This document shows positions 54,442-62,111 of a stretch of DNA of 64,000 nucleotides, piece by piece. A program made the position numbers and the translations under genes. Numbering within the stretch: position 1 is the stretch's first letter; every line of letters begins with the position of its first letter. The notes beneath the pieces were generated by a model. The model searched no databases, was not told where the DNA came from, and saw only the letters and a list, made by a program, of their open reading frames with translations. Where the stretch lies: contig OX459108.1 in assembly GCA_949775045.1 (NCBI GenBank), positions 5,645,961 to 5,709,960 on the forward strand, given 5' to 3'. This DNA is from Metridium senile (Eukaryota > Cnidaria > Anthozoa > Actiniaria > Metridiidae).

Positions 54442-56690
54442 AGAATGCCTTATTGACTACCATAGGGGTCTCTAAAAGTCGTTAAAAAAAATCGGGGTTT
54501 TCGACTCAAACTGATCGCTTACACCCCGAGAACAATGTCCAGAAATTTCTAAGCTTGCTGATAAAACCGAAAAATTCTATTTAGGAAAAACTACAAAATC
54601 ATACCTAAAATGCCTTATAGCCTTTAGGATTTGCTAAAAATGTGTCAAAAAAATCGGGGATTTCGACTCAAACTGATCGCTAGGACCCCGAGAACAATGT
54701 CTAGAAATATCTAAGCTTGCTGATAAAACCGAAAAATTCTATTTAGCAAAAACTACAAAATCATACCCAGAATGCCTTATTGCCATTGGGATTTGCTAAA
54801 AATGTGTCAAAACAATCGGGGTTTCAACTCAAACTGATCGCTAGGACCCCGAGAACAATGTCTAGAAATATCTAAGCTTTCTTGTATAACCGAAAAATTC
54901 TATTTAGGAAAAACTACAAAAACCTTACCCAGAATGCTCTATAGACTAACATAGGGGTTTCTTAAAGTCGTTAAAAAAAATCGGGGTTTTCGACTCAAAC
55001 TGATCGCTTAGACCCTGAGAACAATGTCTAGAAATATCTAAGCTTTCTGATAAAACCGAAATATTCTATTTAGGAAAAACTACAAAATCATACCCAGAAT
55101 GCCTTATAGACTACCATAGGGGTCTCTAAAAGTCGTTAAAAAAAATCGGGGTTTTCGACTCAAACTGATCGCTAGGACCATGAGAACAATGTCTAGAAAT
55201 ATCTAAGCTTTCTGATAAAACCGAAATATTCTATTTAGGAAAAACTACAAAATCACACCCAGAATGCCTTATGGCCTTTGGGATTTGCTAAAAATGTGTC
55301 AAAACAATCGGGGTTTTCGACTCAAACTGATCGCTAGGACCATGAGAACAATGTCTAGAAATATCTAAGCTTTCTGATAAAATCGAATTATTCTATTTAG
55401 GAAAAACTACAAAATCTTACCAAGAATGCCTTATGCCCTTTGGGATTTGCTAAAAATGTGTCAAAACAATCGGGGTTTTCGACTCAAACTGATCGCAAGG
55501 ATCATGAGAACAATGTCTAGAAATATCTAAGCTTGCTGATAAAACCGAATTATTCTATTTAGGAAAAACTACAAAATCTTACCCGGAATGCCTTATAGAC
55601 TACCATAGGGGTCTCTAAAAGTCTTTAAAAAAAATCGGGGTTTTCGACTCAAACTGATCGCTTAGACCCCGAGCACAATGTCTAGAAATATCTAAGCTTT
55701 CTGATATAACCGAAAAATTCTATTTAGGAAAAACTACAAAATCTTACCCAGAATGCCCTATAGACTACCAGAGGGGTCTCTTAAAGTCGTTAAAAAAAAT
55801 CGGGGTTTTCGACTCAAACTGATCGCTTAGACCCTGAGAACAATGTCTAGAAATATCTAAGCTTTCTGATATAACCAAAAAATTATATTTAGGAAAAACT
55901 ACAAAATCATACCCAGCATGCCTTATGGCCTTTAGGATTTGCTAAAAATGTGTCCAAAAAAATCGAGGTTTTCAACTCAAACTGATCGCTAGGACTCCGG
56001 GAACAATGTCTAGTCATATCTAAGCTTTCTGATATAACCGAAAAATTCTATTTAGAAAAAACTACAAAATCTTACCCAGAATGCCCTATAGACTACCATA
56101 GGGTTCTCTTAAAGTCGTTCAAAAAATGGAACATTTTCGGCTCAAACTGATCGCTTGGACCCAGAGAGCAATGTCTAGAAATATTGGAGCTGTCTCATAA
56201 TTTATGAGGATTTTATTTAGAAAAAACTACCTATTCTATAGGTAAATTCATTGGCCGACGAGTGGAATTCCACATTGATTTCACGAGTAAAGACGATATC
56301 GCACGAGTCGCGGAGTCCGCGGAGCAAGCATGGGGCCTGTAAAAAGTCGTTAAAAAAATGGATTTTTATCGGCTCAAATTGACCCCTTGGACCCCGAGAG
56401 CAATGTCTAGAAATATTAGAGCTGTCTGATATATTAAAAGAAATTTAATCAGAAAAAAAACTACCTATTCTACCCAGAATTCACTGGAGGCAAGCATTGG
56501 GGTATAAAAAGTCGTTAAAAAAATGGATTTTTTCGGCTCAAACTGATCGCTTGGACCCCAAGAATAATGTCTAGAAATATTAGAGCCGTCTGATAATTTA
56601 TAAGGATTTTATTTAGAAAAAAATACCTATTCTAACCAGAATTCACTGGAGGCAAGCATGAGGGTGTAAGTCAAACTGATCGCTTGGACC
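54442..56690 (+). repeat. Higher-order unit 20 and decaying right edge of the satellite
   Basis: A B block starts with the cgcttacaccccg fusion (private gtccagaaatttc near 54538) and runs to b8 near 55440, but does not switch to class A. It continues as B monomers in the order y x x y x. Divergence from the array consensus rises toward the edge (gcaaggatcatg, acccggaatg, gagcacaatg, tagtcatatc). From about 56,160 the copies differ strongly and mix class A features (aatattagagc, gattttatttagaaaaa) with class B features (gtcgttaaaaaaa, tcaaactgatcgctt). The last recognisable satellite sequence is tcaaactgatcgcttggacc at 56671-56690. Confidence 0.88.
56255..56320. other. ~66-bp unrelated insert inside an edge satellite monomer
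   Basis: In the edge monomer, aattcattgg is followed by about 66 bp with no counterpart in the next monomers, which read aattcactggaggcaagcat. The satellite then resumes at ggagcaagcatgggg. The insert is richer in G and C than its surroundings and holds two palindromes: gtggaattccac (56262-56273) and cgcgg-agt-ccgcg near 56309-56321. No target duplication or known family is recognised. Confidence 0.6.
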
Positions 56691-56705
56691 GGGTCGCGAT
56701 AAAAA

Positions 56706-56762
56706 GCTGAAACTGAAACGACTGAAACGGCTGAAAGCTGAAACAGCTGAAACAGCTGAAAT
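56706..56762. repeat. ctgaaac/ctgaaacag short tandem repeat
   Basis: Six to seven imperfect copies of a 6- to 9-bp unit around gctgaaac(ag) lie immediately outside the satellite edge. Unit length varies (gctgaaa, ctgaaacga, ctgaaacgg, ctgaaacag). It marks the boundary between satellite and flank and has no evident coding role. Confidence 0.8.
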
Positions 56763-56850
56763 ACTGCACATTTTTTACAGTTTTTAAATAACTAGACGCT
56801 CTGTGAGCGATTACTCGGGCTACTGAACAGAAGGGATTCTGAGGGATTGA
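56763..56850. other. Short non-repetitive spacer
   Basis: AT-rich sequence with no recognisable feature lies between the ctgaaac repeat and the hairpin. Confidence 0.5.
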
Positions 56851-56997
56851 AATAGCTGTTATTACAGTTATATGCAAATGATTTTGAACAATGAGTTGAA
56901 GTTGAGGCTTTCGGGCGAAAACAATAAGTTTGCCCGAAAGCCTCGATTTGAATCCATTGTTTGAAATCATTTGCATATAACTGTAATAACAGCTATT
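56851..56997. repeat. 147-bp foldback element / hairpin with 66-bp arms
   Basis: The left arm is 56851-56916, the loop 56917-56931 and the right arm 56932-56997. The outer 33 bp of each arm (starting aatagctgttattacag) are perfect reverse complements, as are the inner 13 bp (gaggctttcgggc). Between them 24 positions contain seven differences. Read as a plus-strand RNA, five of the seven are G-U wobble pairs (56885, 56886, 56895, 56901 and 56903) and two are mismatches (A-C at 56894, G-G at 56898). So 64 of 66 positions can pair. No clear target duplication flanks it. It could be a foldback MITE or a hairpin RNA precursor; the sequence does not decide. An open frame on the minus strand across it exists only because of the palindrome. 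Confidence 0.9.
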
Positions 56998-57001
56998 CAT
57001 A

Positions 57002-57937
57002 ATGTATCATACATAGATCATACACCATACATATACAGTGGTACAACAAAAATAAACATACTACGTAAATCATTTATGACTAATTTTAGGTTATTTTAAT
57101 GAGAAATGTCCTTATCCCAAATTTCATAATGTTTTTATTAAGAAAATGAAAACTAAATCTCAGAAACATTATTATCAAGATTAACCTTTTGAGAAATAAA
57201 CGTCACGAAAATAAAGATGGATTTTGGGCTGTATGAATCTGCTCGACATATATTTCTATGTACCGGGATGCCTGTGTTACAAAGTGTTGACATTTCATCC
57301 CGTCCCCTCCCCCCAAAGCGCCGCTACGAAGATTTGAGTATGCGATAATGGATTTTAGAGTTCGAAAACTTGAATGCTTCGAAAACTTGAAGTTGTTCTT
57401 GAAAATTGAACGTCAGAACAAGAAAGATAGATAGTTATTTAAGCAATTTGTGTCATTTTTGAGGCGATTTGGGCTGTTGAGAGTGGTTTTCAGACAGGCC
57501 GATCTGAATGTTTTATGTCGTGTTGACGGTGTTCGCTTTGTAGGCTTCGTGAAGGAAGTCACGTTCTCTGACATTATGAAGAACAAAAATAGCACATTAA
57601 TCAATATAAACTCAAGATTTCTGTTTGAAAGTGTTTGATAATATACCGATCTAATGCAATTCTGCTGGCGTGGCACATCTTCTGTTTTGTGCTAGAAAGG
57701 ACTTCGCTAACGGCGGATCATTCCGGCCAAGATATCCTCGTCTTTATAAAAAAGAAAATAGCAAGCTATATTTCGGGAGTCAACCCTGTAGTACAGCAAC
57801 TAACAATTTGAGGTAATGTCTTGTCGATCATCAGTCCAAAACATATAGCCATTACTTTCTGCGGGATCAGAGTTAAACGAGTAAACGAGAGTCGTTATTC
57901 GATCGAACAATTAATTCGTCATAATCATCGTCAGTCT
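57002..57937. other. Flank segment with no recognisable gene
   Basis: This stretch holds AT-rich unique sequence, a short C-run (near 57301-57314), and an imperfect direct repeat of ttcgaaaacttgaa (near 57361 and 57379). A TATA-like tataaaa lies at 57746-57752, followed about 30 bp later by gtcaaccc and then by gaggtaatg near 57811, which could be read as a donor site. That is too little to call a promoter. Two short overlapping open frames on opposite strands (57413-57676 minus, 57450-57638 plus) show no recognisable domain. Confidence 0.5.
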
Positions 57938-57946
57938 CGTCAATCA

Positions 57947-58021
57947 TAGGCTCAGATTTCAGCCGTTGGGGTTTCGTGCGCCCGCGATACTCTCCCCACT
58001 AACGGCTGGGCGCATCGGCTT
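57947..58021 (+). repeat. Left terminal inverted repeat of the MULE-like element
   Basis: The 75 bp are identical to the reverse complement of 59012-59086. The arm is much more G+C-rich than the element interior and includes the nested near-palindromic pair cagccgttgggg and ccccactaacggctg. The left copy of the target duplication, cgtcaatca, lies immediately outside (57938-57946). Confidence 0.93.
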
Positions 58022-58285
58022 CGAAACGTGTCGCGCATGTCCGTGACGTAATTATGCTAATAGCATAAAAAAACGGAAACGGAAATAAAATTTGTTGAAA
58101 TGTAAGCTAATGTAAATAAACTTTCCAACGGCCTGATTGTCAAAAGGTCTTTTATTAAAATTTGTAAATGATTCGAATTCAATTCGAAACAACTCTTAGC
58201 AAAACCTGCATATCATTTAGCAATTCCCTCGGGTATGTTATTTGTCAAAAGAACGATCGAGACAAATCAGCGCAAAAGCTATTTG

Positions 58286-58570
58286 TTTATTCCAAGTATA
58301 TAGTCCATTTTTATAGGATTTTAAGAATAATCAAACAATAAAGAAGTAAAATTACAGCTAGAGTCGTTTCGATACACATTGTTGACTCGTTAAGAGAGCC
58401 GCTTGAGTATATGTTACAACCGCGCATAATAAACCAGTTTTAATTTTGAAAGTAAACATTTTGGATTTAAATGTAGTTATTCAAAGAATATAGCTGTGTA
58501 TTTAAGGTTTATCGAGAAAAAATTCAAGCAATAAAGACGATAATTACGAGTTTCGATACAAATGACAACT
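58286..58570. repeat. Diverged direct duplication inside the MULE-like element
   Basis: Two stretches of about 95-100 bp (roughly 58286-58390 and 58476-58570) share an ordered set of motifs: ttattc..ag.atatag, aagcaataaag or aaacaataaag, and gtttcgatacaaat or gtttcgatacacat. The offset falls from about 190 to about 174 bp because of indels. They look like an old tandem duplication. No function is apparent. Confidence 0.45.
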
Positions 58571-58624
58571 TACAATCACCGCCGTAATTTAAAATGAAAA
58601 CTTCGTAGTTGTTTAGCATATTAC

Positions 58625-58924
58625 TCATTCGCCATCCTCTTCTTGGCCTATCAAGGCAGTCTTAATGTCTTTGGATGTTAAGAAGTTCTCTTGGTCTCTC
58701 ATGAGAGAAACCAAAGGTAAAATAACCAAAACAATGGATCCTTCCATGGTCGAAAACAAGCGGCGCTGTTTGGAAAATCAATGATTTTCCTGAGCCAGTC
58801 GGTAGATAAACAAAAACATCTTTGCCTTTTACTTATTCCTTCGTTGAATATCCTTAAATTTCTCGAAACCAAACGATTTCAAAGCATTTGAACAAGCACT
58901 TTCCAAGTCACTCTTATCCGCCAT
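58625..58924 (-). pseudogene. RecQ-like DNA helicase N-terminal fragment, frameshifted
   Basis: The minus strand from an ATG at 58924-58922 reads a 31-codon start containing ALKSFGFEKFKDIQ, then meets a stop. This resembles the F..F...Q region before the Walker motif in RecQ-family helicases. In another frame the plus-strand positions 58782-58802 encode the Walker A motif PTGSGKS, preceded by GKDVFVYL and followed by LIFQ. Back in the first frame, 58691-58720 encodes LPLVSLMRDQ, matching the conserved RecQ motif Ia (SPLxSLMxDQ). The order and spacing suit the first part of a RecQ helicase domain. However, at least two frameshifts, internal stops and the lack of the DEAH box and later motifs mean it cannot be an active helicase. 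It ends at a stop at 58627-58625. It lies wholly inside the MULE-like element, so it may be a captured host gene fragment or the decayed remnant of a gene the element once carried. The helicase resemblance is clear from motifs; the source gene is unknown. Confidence 0.72.
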
Positions 58925-58959
58925 AATGTTCACGATGAATTTTAATTTATTAATATTAT

Positions 58960-58980
58960 GCCCCTCGATTTTCGAGGGGC
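58960..58980. other. Short perfect stem-loop (9-bp stem, 3-base loop)
   Basis: gcccctcga, ttt, tcgaggggc. It is G+C-rich and sits between the RecQ-like fragment and the right TIR. There is no T-run that would suggest a polymerase III terminator on either side. Significance unknown. Confidence 0.6.
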
Positions 58981-59011
58981 AAATCGCTGATTGGCTGAGA
59001 AAAACAATGCC

Positions 59012-59086
59012 AAGCCGATGCGCCCAGCCGTTAGTGGGGAGAGTATCGCGGGCGCACGAAACCCCAACGGCTGAAATCTGAGCCTA
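59012..59086 (-). repeat. Right terminal inverted repeat of the MULE-like element
   Basis: This is the exact reverse complement of 57947-58021. The right copy of the target duplication, cgtcaatca, follows at 59087-59095. Joining the outer flanks across one TSD copy gives continuous AT-rich sequence (tcagtctcgtcaatcacatc). Confidence 0.93.
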
Positions 59087-59095
59087 CGTCAATCA

Positions 59096-59459
59096 CATCA
59101 AAAATAAAAACAAGTTTTTATTTCAATCGATATTTTTTCGTTCGTATTAACATTCGGTCAGCGATCGTTGCCCATGCGCTGTCATGCACTACTAGGAACG
59201 CCTGGGACCTGACCCTCCAATTTGAGGACCACGACGACGACGAAGAACCGTTAGCATTTTTAGACTCGAGCTACCACAGGTAGCCCGAGTAATTAGTAAA
59301 ATTATAAAACAAGCAGTATATAAATTTGCATATAAATAAGCAAATATAAATAACTTGCATATAATAAGCAGTATATAAATAATATACAAACATGTCCCTG
59401 AGTATCATGCTTTTCATATGTTGTATATCCACAAATTGTCCATCCGTTAAAAATTATGA
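59096..59459. other. Spacer between transposons: AT-rich repeats and a short acg run
   Basis: The spacer holds a short trinucleotide run (acgacgacgacga, 59231-59243) and an AT-rich stretch with the 15-bp direct repeat aagcagtatataaat at 59311-59325 and 59366-59380, plus two ttgcatata copies between them. An overlapping minus-strand open frame (59192-59389) is low-complexity and hydrophobic, with no recognised domain, and is not called as a gene. Confidence 0.55.
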
Positions 59460-61723
59460 TTGCTTTTCAAAGCTGCCGAATCGCTGTTTATAACGGGTGT
59501 CTGGGTGACTGGAGGTGGTTTCAAAATCAAGAAGAACAAATGTCAACCATTTACGTCGATGGAATACATGGATTTAGCCATCAGCCATGGTAACTCATCC
59601 CTCAGACTTATAACCATCTACAGGCCTCCCCAATCTAAGAAGAACCACGCCAACGTTGCCTTCTTCGCCCAAGAGTTTTCAACACTTCTGGAGACTGTTT
59701 CACTATCAAATGGATACTTGTTATTAAATGGTGATTTTAATTTCCATATGGACTCGTCTGATGACCGTCATGCATCAATGTTTAAAGATCTACTGGAATC
59801 TGTTGGTTTAAAGAATCACGTTACGGCTCCAACTCATCGCTGTGGTCACACGTTAGATCTTATTATCGACCGTCAGGATGATGAAGTCATATCTAAAGTA
59901 ATTACAGTGTCTGAACTTCCATCTGATCATCACGCCGTGCTCTGCTCTATAGTATTTGAGAGACCAAAAGCATCAAAGCTACATTTAAAGCATAGAAGGT
60001 TCAAGGATATTAATATAGAATCTTTCAAAGCTGATTTGTTAAACTCTCCACTTTATTCAGAAATAGCAAATGATAGTTGCACTGATGTAAACAAGCTTAC
60101 TGATTTGTATAACCATGATCTACAAGGCCTTATTAATAAGCATGCGCCTGAAGTGTCAAGATCAATAACTCTACGTCCAAATGCACCATGGTACAATGAT
60201 TGTTTAAGAGCTCTTAAACGTGCGAAACGTCAGTATGAACGGCAATATCGTTCTACAGGTTTGGAGGTACATCGTCAAATGTATAGAGACAAGTGTCGAG
60301 AGTATACAGCAGCATTAAACTCAGCTAAAGCAGACTACTACAGGTCTCTGATAAAAGACTCTGATCAAAATAAATTGTTCAGTGTTATTGACAGTCTGTT
60401 TAAAGTCAAACCAACTCCATTGTTACCTTCCTTTGTTTCTTCACAATCTCTTGCTGAGGATTTCAATAGCTTCTTCTTAACTAAAATCCAATTATTGAGG
60501 GACAATCTACAGACGTCTGGACTAATGCCTTTGAACTTGTCTATTGTACCAAATTCTGCTCAATGCCAATCTTCTTTCACACACTTTGAAGCAGTTTCTC
60601 GAAATTTCGTAAGAGATCTTATAGTTCAAACAAAATCAAAATCCTGTGCGCTTGACCCAGTACCTACCAGTATTGTACAACAGGTAGTAGATGTTATAAC
60701 TGAACCAATTACCAGAATTATAAATACCTCACTTTCATCAGGCATTTTTCCACAGTCATTAAAAAAAGGTATCATTCGTCCATCCATCAAGAAACAAAAT
60801 CTAGACGGTGATGTATTTTCAAACTATCGTCCCATTTCAAACATAGCTTTTCTTTCAAAAATTCTTGAACGAGCTGTGTCCACTCAACTGATGGACTACC
60901 TTGCTAATAACAATCTTCTCCCTAGTCTGCAGTCAGCCTACAGACATTTTCACAGCACTGAGACTGCCCTTCTACGTGTGTTTAACGATGCACTAGCTGC
61001 CATGGATGATCAGCAAGAAGTAATGTTGATTCTTTTAGATTTGTCATCAGCTTTTGACACCATAGACCATATGTTGCTGTTAGAACGACTTCAAAATCGT
61101 TATGGAATTGGTGAAGCAGTGCTTCAATGGTTCAGCTCCTATCTGTGTGAGCGATGTCAGTCAGTAAAAATCAAAGATGAGTCATCATCAGAAAAGACGG
61201 TCGTCTACGGCGTACCGCAAGGGTCAGTTTTGGGCCCTGTTTTGTTTGCATTGTTTTTTGCGCCATTGGAGGATGTCATTAGTTCCCATGGTTTAAGCTG
61301 CATGATGTATGCAGATGACACACAGCTTTATGTTTTGATAGACCCCAAGAAAAATCGGTCTGCCATGATTTCGAAAATTGAAACTTGCATCATGGACATC
61401 CTAATCTGGTGCACAAAAAATGGCCTTGCGTGCAACCCAGATAAAACTGAAGTATTACATGTAACATCAAGATTTGCGAAGCACAATGAAAACATCCTTG
61501 GACTTAATATTAATGACGTTAATATTATACCTTCGACAGCAGTACGAGATTTAGGAGTAATTGTTGACCCACACCTTCAGATGACAAAGCACGTCAACAA
61601 TATTTGCAAATCTGCCTATTTTGCCTTAAAGAACATTGGTAAAATTAGAAATTACATCAATCAGCCAGAGTGCGAGCGTCTGGTTCACGCCTTCATCACA
61701 TCCAAACTGGACATGCATAATAG
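59460..61723 (+). pseudogene. CR1/L2-like non-LTR retrotransposon ORF2: partial APE endonuclease + reverse transcriptase
   Basis: The frame (numbered from the non-ATG codon at 59460) encodes the second half of an APE-type endonuclease and a full reverse transcriptase core. Endonuclease motifs: IYRPP (53-57), GDFNFH (91-96), HTLDLII (130-136), SDHHAV (155-160). Reverse-transcriptase motifs: NYRPIS (455-460), LDLSSAFDTIDH (526-537, catalytic Asp 527), GVPQGSVLGP (584-593), MYADD (616-620, catalytic Asp 619/620) and LGVIVD (698-703). This order is that of the second ORF of CR1/L2-clade elements, which reverse-transcribe their RNA at a nicked target site. The usual endonuclease N-terminus is missing, so the copy is 5'-truncated. 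LFITGVWVTGGG near residues 9-20 may be a remnant of the endonuclease TETWL region joined to later sequence by a deletion. The frame is closed by a MITE inserted after 61723. No zinc-knuckle ORF1 is present. The copy is inactive but recently coherent: no internal stops over 2.2 kb. Confidence 0.93.
61716..61723. repeat. Target-site duplication, left copy (cataatag)
   Basis: The 8 bp cataatag are identical to 62104-62111, immediately outside the two ends of the MITE. The left copy still lies in the retrotransposon reading frame (codons for His, Asn and the first two bases of Ser). Confidence 0.93.
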
Positions 61724-62103
61724 AGGGTCCTGAAGGGGTAAATTGGGAATTGGGATTTGCCTTTTTTCGAGGCTGGGAATTGGGATTTGCCCATTGGGAT
61801 TGGGATTTGTCCATTGGGATTGGGATTTGTCCATAGGATTTGACTATTTCTTGTCCATTCGTTTTCTCTTTAGATGCTAAAATAATGTTTTAAATTGAGT
61901 AATTTGCAACATTTTACGTCGTTTTAGTAGACTAGAAGAGAAAATCGAACTATCTTGGGCTTCCTGTGGTTAGTATTCAATTTGGGCTTCCTGTGGTTAA
62001 TGTTTGGGCTTCCTGTGGTTAATGTTTGGGCTTCCTGTGGTAATTGGGATTTTGATAAAAAATTGATTGGGAATTGGGATTGGATACCCCCCTTCAGGAC
62101 CCT
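61724..62103. mobile_element. 380-bp MITE, 15-bp TIRs, 8-bp TSD (hAT-like by TSD length)
   Basis: The ends are perfect inverted repeats: agggtcctgaagggg at 61724-61738 and its reverse complement at 62089-62103. Both are flanked by cataatag. There is no coding capacity. The interior is made of short tandem repeats: ccattgggattgggatttgt twice (61791-61830), related gggaattgggattt copies near both ends in direct orientation, and four ttgggcttcctgtggt copies starting at 61955, 61982, 62004 and 62026 (period mostly 22 bp). Eight-base duplications with short TIRs occur in hAT elements and also in P and Merlin elements. The TSD does not match the hAT preference for T at position 2, so the superfamily stays open. 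Including one TSD copy the insertion adds 388 bp, which shifts the retrotransposon frame. Confidence 0.92.
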
Positions 62104-62111
62104 CATAATAG

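Larger units (their letters stand above)
1..56690. repeat. Satellite DNA array, two-class ~162-bp monomers with higher-order structure
   Basis: The stretch is built of head-to-tail monomers of about 162 bp in one orientation. Class A monomers carry gaatattagagcattctgat, gcaatatgccctatagggtg and cggcacaaaattttggcc. Class B monomers carry aaatatctaagctt, agaatgcctta and cgactcaaactgatcgct. Both classes align base for base in length and share ctacaaaatc, acccagaatg and atcggggttttcg, so they derive from one ancestral monomer. B monomers come in fixed multi-monomer blocks separated by A runs of variable copy number, which is a higher-order repeat organisation. Copies tens of kilobases apart differ at few positions, which indicates recent homogenisation. 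The array runs off the left end of the window. Centromeric or pericentromeric location is inferred from monomer length, AT-richness and higher-order organisation; nothing in the sequence proves it. Confidence 0.98.
57947..59086. mobile_element. Non-autonomous DNA transposon, 75-bp TIRs, 9-bp TSD (Mutator/MULE-like)
   Basis: The 75-bp ends 57947-58021 and 59012-59086 are exact reverse complements (starting taggctcagatttcagccg). They are flanked by the direct repeat cgtcaatca at 57938-57946 and 59087-59095. A 9-bp target duplication with long terminal inverted repeats is the pattern typical of Mutator-like elements; Merlin elements can also give 8 to 9 bp. The perfect match of the two ends suggests a young insertion. 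The interior encodes no transposase that I can see, so mobility would depend on an element elsewhere. It carries a broken RecQ-like helicase fragment on the minus strand, a diverged direct duplication and a 9-bp stem-loop (58960-58980). The superfamily assignment is an inference; the element boundaries are well supported. Confidence 0.9.

Noticed and set aside
1..56160. GGGGTTTT in each monomer resembles ciliate-type telomere repeat units.
   Set aside because: It occurs once per 162-bp monomer and never in tandem, so it is part of the satellite, not a telomere.
1..56160. CENP-B box in the monomers.
   Set aside because: TTCGnnnnA is present, but CGGG does not follow at the required spacing on either strand in any monomer class.
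1..56690. CRISPR-like array of regular repeats.
   Set aside because: Repeats are contiguous 162-bp units with no unique spacers, in a eukaryotic context.
56671..57000. 109-codon open frame on the minus strand.
   Set aside because: It crosses the palindromic hairpin and the ctgaaac repeat; its sequence is explained by those structures and has no recognisable domain.
57413..57676. Overlapping open frames on both strands (minus 57413-57676, plus 57450-57638).
   Set aside because: Short, no recognised motif, and the plus frame lacks an ATG start. Opposite-strand overlap gives no support to either.
56811..59293. 13-bp inverted match ttactcgggctac / gtagcccgagtaa (56811-56823 and 59281-59293).
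   Set aside because: A match of this length between two places in 7 kb is expected by chance, and no flanking similarity extends it.
59192..59389. Minus-strand 65-codon open frame.
   Set aside because: Low-complexity product of the AT-rich repeat and the acg run; no gene signal.
61626..62106. Short open frames on both strands within and around the MITE.
   Set aside because: They are produced by the MITE's internal tandem repeats and share repeated peptide units; the MITE is non-coding.
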